Of a DNA stretch of 25,462 bases, positions 5,974-15,600 are shown one piece after another. The stretch is from positions 1-25,462 of the IMG/VR virus record IMGVR_UViG_3300027969_000397. One strand, written 5' to 3'. The stretch's first letter is position 1. Each line of letters opens with the position of its first letter. A program made the position numbers and the translations under genes. Source of the stretch: a virus. Below the pieces are notes generated by a model, which was given only the letters and a program-made list of their open reading frames with translations, ran no database searches and was not told where the DNA came from.

Positions 5974-6839
5974 TCCCAATCACTACCACTACCATCTACT
6001 GGTGCAGTACTAACTGGACCATAACTAGCACCACCTTTACCAGCAGCGTTTTGTCTAGTCCAACTTGGATTCATTCCGTTGATTTCTAAAATGTCGTCGC
6101 GAATATTTTGATTGCGTTTTTCAATGTTAATGATTCTAACAAATGAATTCGTGACAGCAGCAGTGTAATAAGCAAACGGGTTATCACTTTTTGATTCGTC
6201 AAATTGTAAACCGATTTGTGTTAATTGTAAAATAGCTTGACCACGCATTTCGTCATTGTAGGTATATCCACGAACATTGCCACGGGTTGCATATCGTTCA
6301 CATAACTTCAAAAACATGCGAGCTAGATTGTTAGTCATCATACCATGTTCTTTGTTAAATGATCCTGTAGTTAAATCGCCCTTCCAATGACTTTTACCTA
6401 CTAGTATTAGATTGTCGTTATCATCAAACTTCCAATGCTGAAACGGAGGAAAGTTTACCTTGTCGTGACTATCAGCAGTATTCTTTAGAGTTTTCTTACG
6501 ACCAGGAGCCAACGGGATGTGTTCAAAAGTCATAACACGAAAAACTACATCTGGTTTTTTAATAGTTTTATAATCAACTTCAAATTCTTTTGCAGGAAAC
6601 TTCTTGCCACCTGACTGTGCTAGTTCGTGGGCTTTTTTACCCATCTTGATCGCTCTATTTCTTTTAGCTTCTGCAATGGTGCGTATGTTAATTTTAGATA
6701 AATTAGGAATAATCAAATCATAGTCACCGTATGCGGGATCTATGTAATAACAATAGGTATTTTTGCTTAGGTGTATTTCTTTTAATAGATCTTTGTTAGT
6801 AAGATATTTGATCTTAGGCGGTTGAGTAGTTATAGTCAT
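5970..6839 (-). CDS. 55: gp55, RNA polymerase sigma factor for late transcription
   Basis: T4 gp55 is the small sigma-like factor that directs host RNA polymerase to TATAAATA late promoters. Here YLTNKDLLKEI (residues 12-22) aligns with the T4 N-terminus. The region NLARMFLKLCERY through GYTYNDEMRGQAILQL, FDESKSDNPFAYYTAAVTNSF and INIEKR (171-242) aligns with the T4 sigma-2-like core. Between them lies about 140 aa not in T4 gp55, so the protein is 289 aa rather than 185. The C-terminus is Gly/Ser-rich and ends SGSDWD, without the T4 clamp-binding SLDFLYE-like motif. GGAG (6852-6855) precedes the ATG at 12 nt, and an extended -10 promoter lies upstream. It is the first gene of the leftward operon. 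Confidence 0.88.
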   Translation of the reverse strand: MTITTQPPKIKYLTNKDLLKEIHLSKNTYCYYIDPAYGDYDLIIPNLSKINIRTIAEAKRNRAIKMGKKAHELAQSGGKKFPAKEFEVDYKTIKKPDVVFRVMTFEHIPLAPGRKKTLKNTADSHDKVNFPPFQHWKFDDNDNLILVGKSHWKGDLTTGSFNKEHGMMTNNLARMFLKLCERYATRGNVRGYTYNDEMRGQAILQLTQIGLQFDESKSDNPFAYYTAAVTNSFVRIINIEKRNQNIRDDILEINGMNPSWTRQNAAGKGGASYGPVSTAPVDGSGSDWD

Positions 6840-6865
6840 TGTTTCAGAATTCTCCAGTAGTTAAT

Positions 6866-6874
6866 ATAATAGCA
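6866..6874 (-). promoter_or_regulatory. Extended -10 promoter for gp55 operon
   Basis: On the minus strand TGC-TATTAT is an extended -10 (TGnTATAAT) with 5 of 6 hexamer matches. A start near 6859 would leave a 20-nt leader containing the GGAG ribosome-binding site. A perfect TTGACA (6885-6880) lies upstream, but only 8 nt from the -10, so it is not a properly spaced -35. Confidence 0.4.
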
Positions 6875-6886
6875 CATTTTGTCAAG

Positions 6887-6894
6887 AATAAATA
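6887..6894 (+). promoter_or_regulatory. T4-type late promoter for baseplate operon
   Basis: AATAAATA matches TATAAATA at 7 of 8 positions and lies 26 nt upstream of the gp48 ATG. It heads the whole plus-strand baseplate operon and shares the divergent 81-bp region with the gp55 promoter. Confidence 0.65.
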
Positions 6895-6920
6895 GAGTAT
6901 AATAAGGAAATATCACCAAA

Positions 6921-8066
6921 ATGGCAAGATCAGAAAACCCTTTGGCAAGTTTAGTTGCAGCCGTTTCAGAACAGGTCAGCGCAGCCGCCGATGCAGCCCC
7001 AGGTGCAATAGCCGCCGCCGCCGGCAAGTTTGATTCATTAAAATCTAATTTAGATGCAACAGTAAGCCAGTTAAGTGGCGGCATTGGAACAGGTCTGAAC
7101 GGATTTACCGCAGCAGCCGGTGATCTAGCCAATGATGCAAGAGGCGCCCTCGCAGGAGCGACAGGAGCATTAGGTGGTGTCGGCAGCACCATACAGAGTC
7201 TAGCATCAAATGCAACAGGTGCACTTGCCGGCGCTGCTGGAGCACTTGGAGGAGTTGCTGGAGGAATTAGTAATGCCGGAGCAGCTATTGGCGCAAGTCT
7301 AGATAAATTAGGCCTAGCTGGAGGTGGGATTGGAGGAGGCCTCGCCTCACTAGCTACATCAATATCGTCAGCTGCTGGGATGGTTAACAATTTATTAAGT
7401 ATGGCACGTGGCAAGAATCTTCCTAGCGGTGCAGAATTATTTAGTAAAGAAGGTTCATTTGTCAAGCTAGAATCGGGATCGGCTAGCGACTGGCGAGTAA
7501 AGTTAAATGCAAACTTTGGTCTATTTGGATCAGCATTTGATCGATTGTCCTCCACTGGAGGATTTGTTTGGCCTTATTTGCCAAGCATCACAGTATCTTC
7601 AAAAGCAAACTATGCTCAAATAGATACAGTACACAGCAATCAACCTTTTCAGGCTTACAAGAGCAGTCAAATAGATGACATTCAAATTTCCGGAGAATTT
7701 TCAGTAGAGAACGAACTAGATGCAGAATACTGGATTCAAGGTACTACATTTTTAAAAACAGCCACACGCATGTTTTTTGGTACCGGGCCTAATGTAGGTA
7801 ATCCACCAATCGTCTGCAACCTCACAGGATACGGTGCTAGAGTATTTGCAGGAGTTCCAGTTATTGTAAAAAGTTTCTCAGTTGACTTTAAAGACGACGT
7901 TGCCTATATTAAACATTCTCTAAATGGTGCACCTCCTACCTGGGTTCCTGCAATGAGTACTATATCAGTGACAGTGTCCCCAATTTATAATAGAACACGT
8001 CTAAGACAATTTAATCTTACAGAATATGCCAACGGTAATATTGTAGCAGGCCAAGGATTTATCTAA
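6921..8066 (+). CDS. 48: gp48-like baseplate tail-tube cap protein
   Basis: Baseplate protein that caps the hub and helps start tail-tube polymerisation. The C-terminal half (about residues 175-381) carries the family pattern: WPYLPSITVSSKANYAQ, HSNQPFQAYKSS, ISGEFSVEN, a YW...TFLKTATRMFFG block, GNPPIV, GYGARVFAGVPVIVKSF and WVPAMS. The N-terminal about 165 residues are Ala/Gly-rich and include two near-identical 13-residue units (75-87 and 100-112) encoded with different codons. Total 381 aa, close to T4 gp48 (364). AAGGA (6904-6908) sits 12 nt before the ATG. gp53 follows after 1 nt. The paralogous gp54 is the main alternative name. Confidence 0.75.
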   Translation: MARSENPLASLVAAVSEQVSAAADAAPGAIAAAAGKFDSLKSNLDATVSQLSGGIGTGLNGFTAAAGDLANDARGALAGATGALGGVGSTIQSLASNATGALAGAAGALGGVAGGISNAGAAIGASLDKLGLAGGGIGGGLASLATSISSAAGMVNNLLSMARGKNLPSGAELFSKEGSFVKLESGSASDWRVKLNANFGLFGSAFDRLSSTGGFVWPYLPSITVSSKANYAQIDTVHSNQPFQAYKSSQIDDIQISGEFSVENELDAEYWIQGTTFLKTATRMFFGTGPNVGNPPIVCNLTGYGARVFAGVPVIVKSFSVDFKDDVAYIKHSLNGAPPTWVPAMSTISVTVSPIYNRTRLRQFNLTEYANGNIVAGQGFI

Positions 8067-8067
8067 A

Positions 8068-8367
8068 ATGGCATCATATAATAAAACATCTCCCTACTAT
8101 AACACGGTTCAAAATAATTTATATCTTGAATTATTAACCATTCGTCCAGTGCCTGCGGAAGCTGACGATTACAAATACATAATAGAAACACAATACAAAC
8201 ATCGCCCTGACCTATTGGCCTTTGACCTGTATGGTAATCCAAGACTATGGTGGGTTTTTGTTCAACGCAATATGGAGACACTAAAAGATCCTATATACGA
8301 TTTTGCTCCTGGAACAATGATCTATTGTCCTAAAAAATCAAACATAGAACGATTTATCGGAATCTAA
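8068..8367 (+). CDS. 53: gp53-like baseplate wedge protein
   Basis: Short wedge component that links wedges in the T4 baseplate. The diagnostic block is HRPDLLAFDLYGNPRLWWVF (residues 50-69), followed by DPIYDFAPGTMIYCPKK, which is typical of this family. At 99 aa it is about half of T4 gp53 (196), keeping only the conserved core. One-base gaps on both sides place it in one translational unit with gp48 and the next gene. Confidence 0.88.
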   Translation: MASYNKTSPYYNTVQNNLYLELLTIRPVPAEADDYKYIIETQYKHRPDLLAFDLYGNPRLWWVFVQRNMETLKDPIYDFAPGTMIYCPKKSNIERFIGI

Positions 8368-8368
8368 G

Positions 8369-10687
8369 ATGACAATTTTTAGAGATATTGGTCAAACAAT
8401 AAGCAATTTATTAACTCCGGCAGGAAATGCAATTTCACAAATTGCAACAACATCTGGATTGTCAGTTGGTTCAGTACAAAATATTACCAACGCTATCAGT
8501 GCCAACGCAGCCAGCTTTAATGTTTCAAAAATTGCAGATGTGATCACAAATCCCAGTACAACTTCTTTGCTAAAAGCCTTTGGTACTGTGACGCCATCTC
8601 CGGGTGGCCCGCCTTACGAGAATGTGCTAGAACAATTTGCCTCCTATTCTCCATTGTGGACACTATGTTGCCTAACACCTGAACAATTTAACAAACCTAG
8701 TTTATACCGAGGTTCTCCTTATTTGTTAGATAATATAGTACTATCTTCTGCAGGTAGATATGACAATCAGCGAACAAATACTCAATATGGTGCGCCGGAA
8801 TACTATATTGATAATGTCACCATGACTTCACAACTAGGCGGTAGTGCGAAGTCTGGAAACACCAATGTGTCAAGTTTTAAATTTGACGTTTACGAACCGT
8901 ATTCTTTGGGAATATTTTTACAAAGTCTACAGGCTGCCGCAATTAATTCAGGCTATCCCTCCTATTTAAATGATTGTCCATATTTGTTAAAACTCGAAAT
9001 TAACGGATCATCTGATGACGGTGCTGTCTATAAAGGTTCCGATGAGCTAACAAAGTATTTTACAATTAAAATTACCAAAGTAGAATTTAAAGTAGATGAA
9101 TCCGGAAGTAGATATACGGTTGAAGCAGCCCCTATGCACTACACTGGATTTAGTGATGTTGTAACTAATATAGCAACAGACGTTCGCGCTACCGGAATGA
9201 CTGTAAGCGAAGTGTTAGTATCCGGCCAACAAAGTGTCTGCACAATATTAAATGAAAAACAATTAGTAAGAGTATCCGATGGTCAAGCAGCGTTTCCTGA
9301 CATTTATGAAATTGTATTTCCTATTGACTCTTCAGATCCCGTCGGAACCGACAGTGAAGCATCGACAGAAATATTAAAAGCTATTGCAGACCCTAACGCA
9401 ACTAAAACTCAAAAAATATCAAAAGCTAATAGAGAAAGTTTTTCTGAAAATTTTGGAGATGGCGAAATTGGCAAAGCTAGCATGGGATTTTCAGAAACGT
9501 CCGGCGGTAATTATAATTTTAAACTTGCCGGAGATGCAGTTGATGATGATGGAAGAATTGTTAGAGATTCAATGACTATTGACCCCAAGCAGCGAGAAAT
9601 TAGATTTCCACAAACAACAAAGATTACTGAAATAATTCAACGTGTGGTATTAGCGTCAGAGTATTGTGTTTCAAAATTAAAACCGGAAGCGGTCAAAGAC
9701 GGATTCGTAGATTGGTTTAGGATTGACGTTCAGATACAATTATTAGAGTTCGACCCTAAACGAAACGTACGGGCAAAAAAATACATTTATCGTGTTGTTC
9801 CTTTTAAGGTAAGCGGAGCAATTTTTCAAAATCCCTCGTCGGTGACTCCAGGAGGTGCAGCCCTAGAACGCATTATTGCCAAGAGATATGATTATCTTTA
9901 TACAGGACAAAATAACAATATATTAAAATTTGATCTACAATTCAACGGACAATTTTATACAGGAATTTCACCAACGCCGTTGCAAAACAATGCTAATGTT
10001 TCTAATAAAGAGACTAATAATATTGCAGAAGAAAAAACACCGCAAGGAAGATTGCAAAAAGGTGCGGCCCCTGAAAGTGCAACAGCGGTCACCGGATCTG
10101 CGCCAACAAAGCCAAATCCTCTATTAACATTCCCGTCGATCTCAGGAGAGAAAACAGTTGAACAAATGGTAGCAGATAATTTTAATCAATCTTTTACTAG
10201 GTCTAGTGACATGGTCAATGTCAAGATAGACATTATGGGAGACTTGTATTTTCTTTCTGACAGTGGTTTGAATTCAAATTACTTTTCAGATCAGGGACCC
10301 AATACTCAAGTTAAACTAGACGGATCAATGAATTGGGAAGGCAGCGAAATTTTTATATACATAACCTGGCGAAACCCAATTGAACCAAATCTAGGAACAA
10401 CCGGTCAAGGCGGACTGTACAATTTTCCTAATGGTGGAACAGTTACGCCTTTCAGCGGAATTTACAAAGTGACTGCCGTAGAAAATAAATTCTCTGGAGG
10501 AGTCTTTCAACAGACACTAGACCTAGCTCGTCAACCTCAACAAGACATTGACTATGTGGGTTCTGCAAAAATCTCTGCAGAAAACTCTGGAATGTACGAT
10601 ACCACAAAAGAAGATCCACCAAAAACTGGGCCTGTTGATTATACAGATGAAGAATTTGAAGGAAATGAAGATGAACTTGATTTTTAA
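8369..10687 (+). CDS. Baseplate hub-type structural protein (VrlC-like / gp27-equivalent candidate)
   Basis: 772 aa, directly before gp5. The N-terminal about 85 residues are low-complexity helix. Residues 85-310 look beta-rich (for example DNVTMTSQLGG, FKFDVYEPYSLGIFLQSL, YFTIKITKVEF) and resemble tube-like hub domains. A mid region follows. Residues 695-721 (FSGIYKVTAVENKF through TLDLAR) match the ending common to tail hub proteins of the gpD/gp27 type. The extreme C-terminus is acidic. Marine T4-like phages often carry a 'VrlC-like' gene here, and I think this is that gene, but the name is from memory of gene order. No other gp27 candidate is in the window, so I infer it connects gp5 to the tail tube. 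The start follows the gp53 stop by 1 nt, with GGAA upstream. Confidence 0.65.
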   Translation: MTIFRDIGQTISNLLTPAGNAISQIATTSGLSVGSVQNITNAISANAASFNVSKIADVITNPSTTSLLKAFGTVTPSPGGPPYENVLEQFASYSPLWTLCCLTPEQFNKPSLYRGSPYLLDNIVLSSAGRYDNQRTNTQYGAPEYYIDNVTMTSQLGGSAKSGNTNVSSFKFDVYEPYSLGIFLQSLQAAAINSGYPSYLNDCPYLLKLEINGSSDDGAVYKGSDELTKYFTIKITKVEFKVDESGSRYTVEAAPMHYTGFSDVVTNIATDVRATGMTVSEVLVSGQQSVCTILNEKQLVRVSDGQAAFPDIYEIVFPIDSSDPVGTDSEASTEILKAIADPNATKTQKISKANRESFSENFGDGEIGKASMGFSETSGGNYNFKLAGDAVDDDGRIVRDSMTIDPKQREIRFPQTTKITEIIQRVVLASEYCVSKLKPEAVKDGFVDWFRIDVQIQLLEFDPKRNVRAKKYIYRVVPFKVSGAIFQNPSSVTPGGAALERIIAKRYDYLYTGQNNNILKFDLQFNGQFYTGISPTPLQNNANVSNKETNNIAEEKTPQGRLQKGAAPESATAVTGSAPTKPNPLLTFPSISGEKTVEQMVADNFNQSFTRSSDMVNVKIDIMGDLYFLSDSGLNSNYFSDQGPNTQVKLDGSMNWEGSEIFIYITWRNPIEPNLGTTGQGGLYNFPNGGTVTPFSGIYKVTAVENKFSGGVFQQTLDLARQPQQDIDYVGSAKISAENSGMYDTTKEDPPKTGPVDYTDEEFEGNEDELDF

Positions 10688-10697
10688 AGGATAACAG

Positions 10698-12197
10698 ATG
10701 TCAATAGAAAAACGGTCGCCAGAAAAACAAGGAGGCTCAAAACTTCCAGTAGGCATCATGATGGCTAAAGTAGTTGGCTACCTAGACCCGTCATTTATGT
10801 GTGGACTTGAAGTGACCCTACTAAGAGAAAACGGCAATGACATAGGAGACACAGGACAATCTTACGCAGTAAAATATGCTAGTCCATTCTACGGATCAAC
10901 GGCATATGAAAATATGGGAATGAATGTTGGAGATTTTAACGACACTCAAAAAACTTACGGCATGTGGTTTCCTACAGTAGAAATAGGAACCACTGTATTA
11001 GTTGCCTTTATTAATGGTGATGCATCTGAAGGATATTTCATAAGTTGTGTCCCTGGACGATTTATGAATCAAATGATTCCGGCAATAAGCGGATCAAAAT
11101 CATTTGAAGCTTCGGCCGAACAAAAAAAGAAATATGATACAACAAACGCCTTACCGGTTGCAGAAATTAACAGAAAAGCTAATACTCTTGAAAAAGGTAC
11201 CAACACTGAGAAAATTAAAAAAGCCATCCACCCTATTGCTGATAGATTTTTAGAGCAAGGTCTATTAGAAGATGATGTACGGGGCGTGACAGATAGTAGT
11301 GGTAGACGAATGGTGCCTAATTCAGTTTTTGGCATTTCAACCCCAGGCCCGTTTGACAGAGGTCCTAACTCTAAAAAACAATACATCGGCAGCTCGCAGA
11401 GTAAAAGCCCCGTGCAAATGCCAGCCAGCAGACTAGGCGGAACCACACTGGTTATGGATGATGGCGATGATAGATATGTTAGAAAAACCCCTGCTGGTAA
11501 AGGCCCAGTCACTTATGCAGAAGTTGAAAAGAAAGAAAAAGGTGAAGTTGATATTCCTATCAATGAATATTTTCGAGTTAGAACAAGAACTGGCCATCAA
11601 ATTCTTTTACACAATAGCGAAGATTTAATTTATATTGGAAACGCTAAAGGAACCACTTGGATTGAGCTTACCAGCAACGGAAAGATAGATATATTTGCCG
11701 AAGATAGTATTTCAATTCACACACAGAATGATTTAAATTTTAGAGCCGACAGAGATATAAATTTTGAAGCAGGTAGGAATGTTAACATTAGAAGTGTTGC
11801 AAGGACACAAATAGAATCCGGCACACTTATGAATTTAGTTGTTGGAACAAATGGAAATATTACAACAGCAGGGACTATGAGTGTAGTTTCTACAGGTGCA
11901 ACATTTTTATCATCATCAGCAACAAATATAAACAGTACAGGAGCGTTGACTGCCACGGGCTCTGTAATTAACTTAAATGGTCCAACAGCAGCAAGAGGAG
12001 TAGCAGCTAAAATTTTACCAAGACATGATAATCCTGTTAGTAGTTCTGCAGAAAAATGGGGGGAGAAAACTAGGTATCAAAGCAAAACCCCAGTAAAGAG
12101 CATAATGAAACGTATACCAATGCACGAGCCTTGGTTGCTACACGAAAACCAAGCTCCGATGTCGTTAACTCCAACCGACACTGATAGAGAAAAATAA
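10698..12197 (+). CDS. 5: gp5-like baseplate hub needle, no lysozyme domain
   Basis: Central spike protein of the tail. The N-terminal OB-fold-like part (about residues 22-125) is followed by a charged, Pro/Gly-rich linker (130-290) where T4 gp5 has its lysozyme. The C-terminal region (293-430) begins YFRVRTRTGHQILLHNSED and continues as beta-strand repeats (IELTSNGKIDIFAEDSISI and onward) typical of the gp5/VgrG triple-stranded beta-helix needle. The end has IPMHEPWLLHENQAP, a motif I associate with marine T4-like gp5. No lysozyme catalytic pattern is visible. Total 499 aa against 575 in T4. AAGGA sits 8 nt before the ATG. gp25 begins 1 nt after the stop. Confidence 0.85.
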   Translation: MSIEKRSPEKQGGSKLPVGIMMAKVVGYLDPSFMCGLEVTLLRENGNDIGDTGQSYAVKYASPFYGSTAYENMGMNVGDFNDTQKTYGMWFPTVEIGTTVLVAFINGDASEGYFISCVPGRFMNQMIPAISGSKSFEASAEQKKKYDTTNALPVAEINRKANTLEKGTNTEKIKKAIHPIADRFLEQGLLEDDVRGVTDSSGRRMVPNSVFGISTPGPFDRGPNSKKQYIGSSQSKSPVQMPASRLGGTTLVMDDGDDRYVRKTPAGKGPVTYAEVEKKEKGEVDIPINEYFRVRTRTGHQILLHNSEDLIYIGNAKGTTWIELTSNGKIDIFAEDSISIHTQNDLNFRADRDINFEAGRNVNIRSVARTQIESGTLMNLVVGTNGNITTAGTMSVVSTGATFLSSSATNINSTGALTATGSVINLNGPTAARGVAAKILPRHDNPVSSSAEKWGEKTRYQSKTPVKSIMKRIPMHEPWLLHENQAPMSLTPTDTDREK

Positions 12198-12198
12198 T

Positions 12199-12636
12199 AT
12201 GACAAAAATATACAATAAAAAAACTGTGGCTTCGCTGACAGCTAACAGCGGCAGTGCTAGTTCTACTGCATTTACCTACAACGGATTTAGTTCTCAAGAA
12301 ACTAAATCTAACTTCAAACTTTATGACATTGATCTAGTTAAACAAGATATTATTAATCATTTTTATATTCGCAAAGGTGAGAAACTGATGAATCCAGATT
12401 TTGGCACAGTTATCTGGGATTTATTGTTTGAACAGTTTACTGAAGAAGTAAAAAAATTAATTACAGAAGACGTCGAACAAATTATCAACTATGATCCTAG
12501 GATAGCAATTAATGGCGTTATTATAGATAGCACAGACATGGGAATAAGAATAGAAGCAAATGTGACATATATCCCATTTAATATTAATGAAAGAATGACT
12601 TTTAATTTTGATAGAGAAAATAAAATTATAAACTGA
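12199..12636 (+). CDS. 25: gp25-like baseplate wedge protein
   Basis: GPW/gp25 family wedge protein that docks to gp6 and templates sheath assembly. The conserved core is INHFYIRKGEKLMNPDFGT (residues 52-70) then VIWDLLFE, followed by the LITEDVEQIINYDPRI helix and terminal beta strands. 145 aa against 132 in T4; the extra length is a Ser/Ala-rich N-terminus of about 35 residues. The weak ribosome-binding site and 1-nt gap suggest coupling to gp5. Confidence 0.93.
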   Translation: MTKIYNKKTVASLTANSGSASSTAFTYNGFSSQETKSNFKLYDIDLVKQDIINHFYIRKGEKLMNPDFGTVIWDLLFEQFTEEVKKLITEDVEQIINYDPRIAINGVIIDSTDMGIRIEANVTYIPFNINERMTFNFDRENKIIN

Positions 12637-12651
12637 TCACTTTATTTTTTA

Positions 12652-12659
12652 GTTAAATA
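12652..12659 (+). promoter_or_regulatory. Candidate late promoter before gp6
   Basis: GTTAAATA keeps the TAAATA core of the T4 late consensus (6 of 8). It lies in the only sizeable gap of the baseplate operon (42 nt), 20 nt upstream of the gp6 ATG. AGGA (12666-12669) is the ribosome-binding site. It could give gp6 and the giant gene a separate late transcript. Confidence 0.45.
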
Positions 12660-12678
12660 CACAATAGGATAGTAAATT

Positions 12679-15600
12679 ATGACAACAACGTCTAGACAAA
12701 ATAACTTAATTTTAAACGAAGACTGGACTAGAATTTATCAGACTTTTCAAAGTGCTGACTTCAAAAGCTATGATTTTGAAAATCTTCGCAGAGTTATTAT
12801 TGCTTATTTTAGAGAAAACTATCCTGAAGATTTCAACGACTATATTGAGTCTAGCGAGTATCTAGCACTCATTGATGCTATTGCATTCCTTGGCCAAAGT
12901 TTAAGTTTCCGAATTGACCTAGCCAGTCGTGAGAATTTTATTGAATTAGCTGAACGTAAAGAAAGTGTATTACGTTTATCTAAAATGTTGAGCTATAATG
13001 CTAAAAGAAATCTTCCGTCAAAGGGCCTATTAAAATTTGACACAGTTAGCACCACGGAAAACGTATTAGATAATAACGGTAAAAATTTAGCCCAACAGAC
13101 AATTGTGTGGAATGACCCAACAAATCAAAACTGGGCCGAACAATTTATCACAGTACTTAATGCAGCAATGACTGATAACACTGAATTTGGTCGCAGTCAA
13201 GGATCCGCAACAATTGATAGTATTCCAACAGAACAGTATAGATTTAGAACTTCGTCAAACGATGTGCCAATCTTTACTTACAGTAAAGTAGTAGCCGGCC
13301 GCCAAATGACATTTGAATTGGTAAGTACCAGTTTTAAAGGTAAAGAAGAATTATACGAAGAACCTCCGGTGCCTGGAAATCAAATTGGTTTTATCTATAG
13401 AAACGACGGCAAAGGTGGTACAAGTTCTAATACTGGATTTTTCCTAATGTTTAAACAGGGCAGTCTCGAACTTGCTGATTTTTCAATAGATATTCCGACT
13501 ACCAATGAACTAATTGCAGTTGATACTAACAATATTAATAATGACGATGTTTGGTTGTTCACACTAAATTCAGCAGGAGTACAGTTAAACGAATGGACAA
13601 AGGTATCCGCACTGATTGGAAATAATATTTCGTATAACAGCATTAATTCTAATATACGAAATATCTATTCTGTAATTACAAAAGAAAACGACAGAGTTGA
13701 CTTGGCATTTGCTGATGGAGTATACGGAAATTTACCACAAGGTGCATTTAGAGTATATTACAGAACCAGCAACGGCCTTAGCTATCAAGTAGCTCCAAGT
13801 GAGATGCGAGGCATCAGCATTGCTATCCCCTATGTTAACAAGTCGGGAGTGCGGCATACACTAACAGTGACACTGAGTTTAAAGTATACAATTAGTTCGT
13901 CTACACCCAGCGAGTCAGTGGCTTCTATTAGAAAAAATGCTCCTGCACAATACTATACACAAAATAGAATGATAACTGGAGAAGATTACAATCTTGCTCC
14001 GTTGTCAACTTCACAAAATATTTTAAAAGTAAAAGCAATTAATCGAGTGTCAAGCGGAATTAGTAGAAATTTTGATTTAATAGATGCCAGTGGAAAATAT
14101 TCAAGTATCAATTTATTTGCAGCAGACGGGTTAGTTTATAAAAGCGACATTGAAAGATCGTTAGCATTTAAATTCACTAACAAGATTGATATTATTAATT
14201 TTATAAGAAATAGTATTGAACCTATTTTTACATCTACTGATGTTTATAATTTCTATCTAACCAAGTTTGATAAAATTTTATTTACAGACATCAATTACAG
14301 ATGGAATCAACTCACAACAGACGTCAACAATTCTACAGGATATTTTTATAATTCTGTTGATTCTACAATTTTAAAAGTTGGATCTTACACAACCAGTACA
14401 CTAAAGTACATAACTCCTGGAACCTTAATAAAATTTACAGCACCCGCGGGCCAGTCGTTTAAGAAAGGAAAATTAGTAGCAACAAATGTAAACGATCCTG
14501 AACAAACTGATCGTCTTTGGACTAAAGTTGTAAAAATAACAGGCGACGGAACCAACGCCGGAAGAGGTGTACTCACGTCGGGCCTAGGTCCAGTACAGTT
14601 CAGCGATATAATTCCCACAGCAGCTATTGCATCTCGTATAGTGCCCAAATTTATTAATAATCTTTCTGTGGGCCTAGAAACAGAAATGATCAATTTAATG
14701 TTGGCTAATCTTAATTTTGGCCTACGTTATTCTATTGCTGACCTAGATTGGAAATTAGTTTCAACATCTAACTTGAATTTGCTGGGGAATTTTAGTCTCG
14801 GTAAAGCAGGAGACATTGCTAACACCAGTCTTGATTCATCGTGGATAGTTGCATTTGTTAAAGAAGCAGACGAATATTTTATTAGAATACGAGGTCTTAA
14901 TTATATATTTGGAAGCCTAGAAGAAACTCGGTTCTATTTTGATTCTGCTCAAAAAACCTATAACGGAAAAACTGGTGACGTTGTAAAAGACCAAATACGG
15001 ATCTTAGGCATTAACACAGATAGTAATCTGGTATACCCGTTAATACAAGATATTAGGTTTGAAGTCAGCGACACTATTAAATTTGATGACGGTTATCAAA
15101 GTACTGACGAAATAAAAATTGCGTTCTTTGATGCAGACAGTGACGGCGTAATTGATAACCCTGAAGCATTTGAACAAGTTGTCGGACCGGATCTAGACCT
15201 TAATTTCCTATTTTTTATAGAGTTAGTTGACATTGCAGGAAACAAGATTAAACAATTTGTCAATAATTCAGATAATCATATAGTAATAATACAAAGAGAA
15301 AGTCTAGTTAATGTGAATGATTATGTAGACGGCACACTGATATATTTCTATGACAGTGATGAAAACGTTGTAAAACGTGTTGATAAATCAACCAATACTT
15401 TGGTATTAGAAAGTACATATAGTGCTAACATCGGTCGTGCCGGATTGAAATTTCAATATATTCATAATGCCAACGTTGATCGAAGAATAGATCCTAGTTC
15501 AAGTAATATAGTAGATGTTTATCTATTAACAAGAAGTTACAACACTGCATTTAGAAATTATCTTGCAGGCGCTGCCGCAAAACCAGAAGAGCCAAACAGC

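Noticed and set aside
6880-6885. Perfect TTGACA as a -35 box for gp55
   Set aside because: No -10 hexamer lies 16-18 nt away; the nearest TATTAT is only 8 nt downstream and is better explained as an extended -10.
6836-7555. 239-aa minus-strand ORF overlapping gp48
   Set aside because: It is the antisense of the GC-richer Ala/Gly-coding part of gp48; Pro/Ala/Ser-rich composition is the expected mirror, and it lies over the late promoter and gp48 start.
11069-11512. 147-aa minus-strand ORF inside gp5
   Set aside because: Shadow of the gp5 linker; no start signals and hydrophobic/Pro bias typical of antisense reading.
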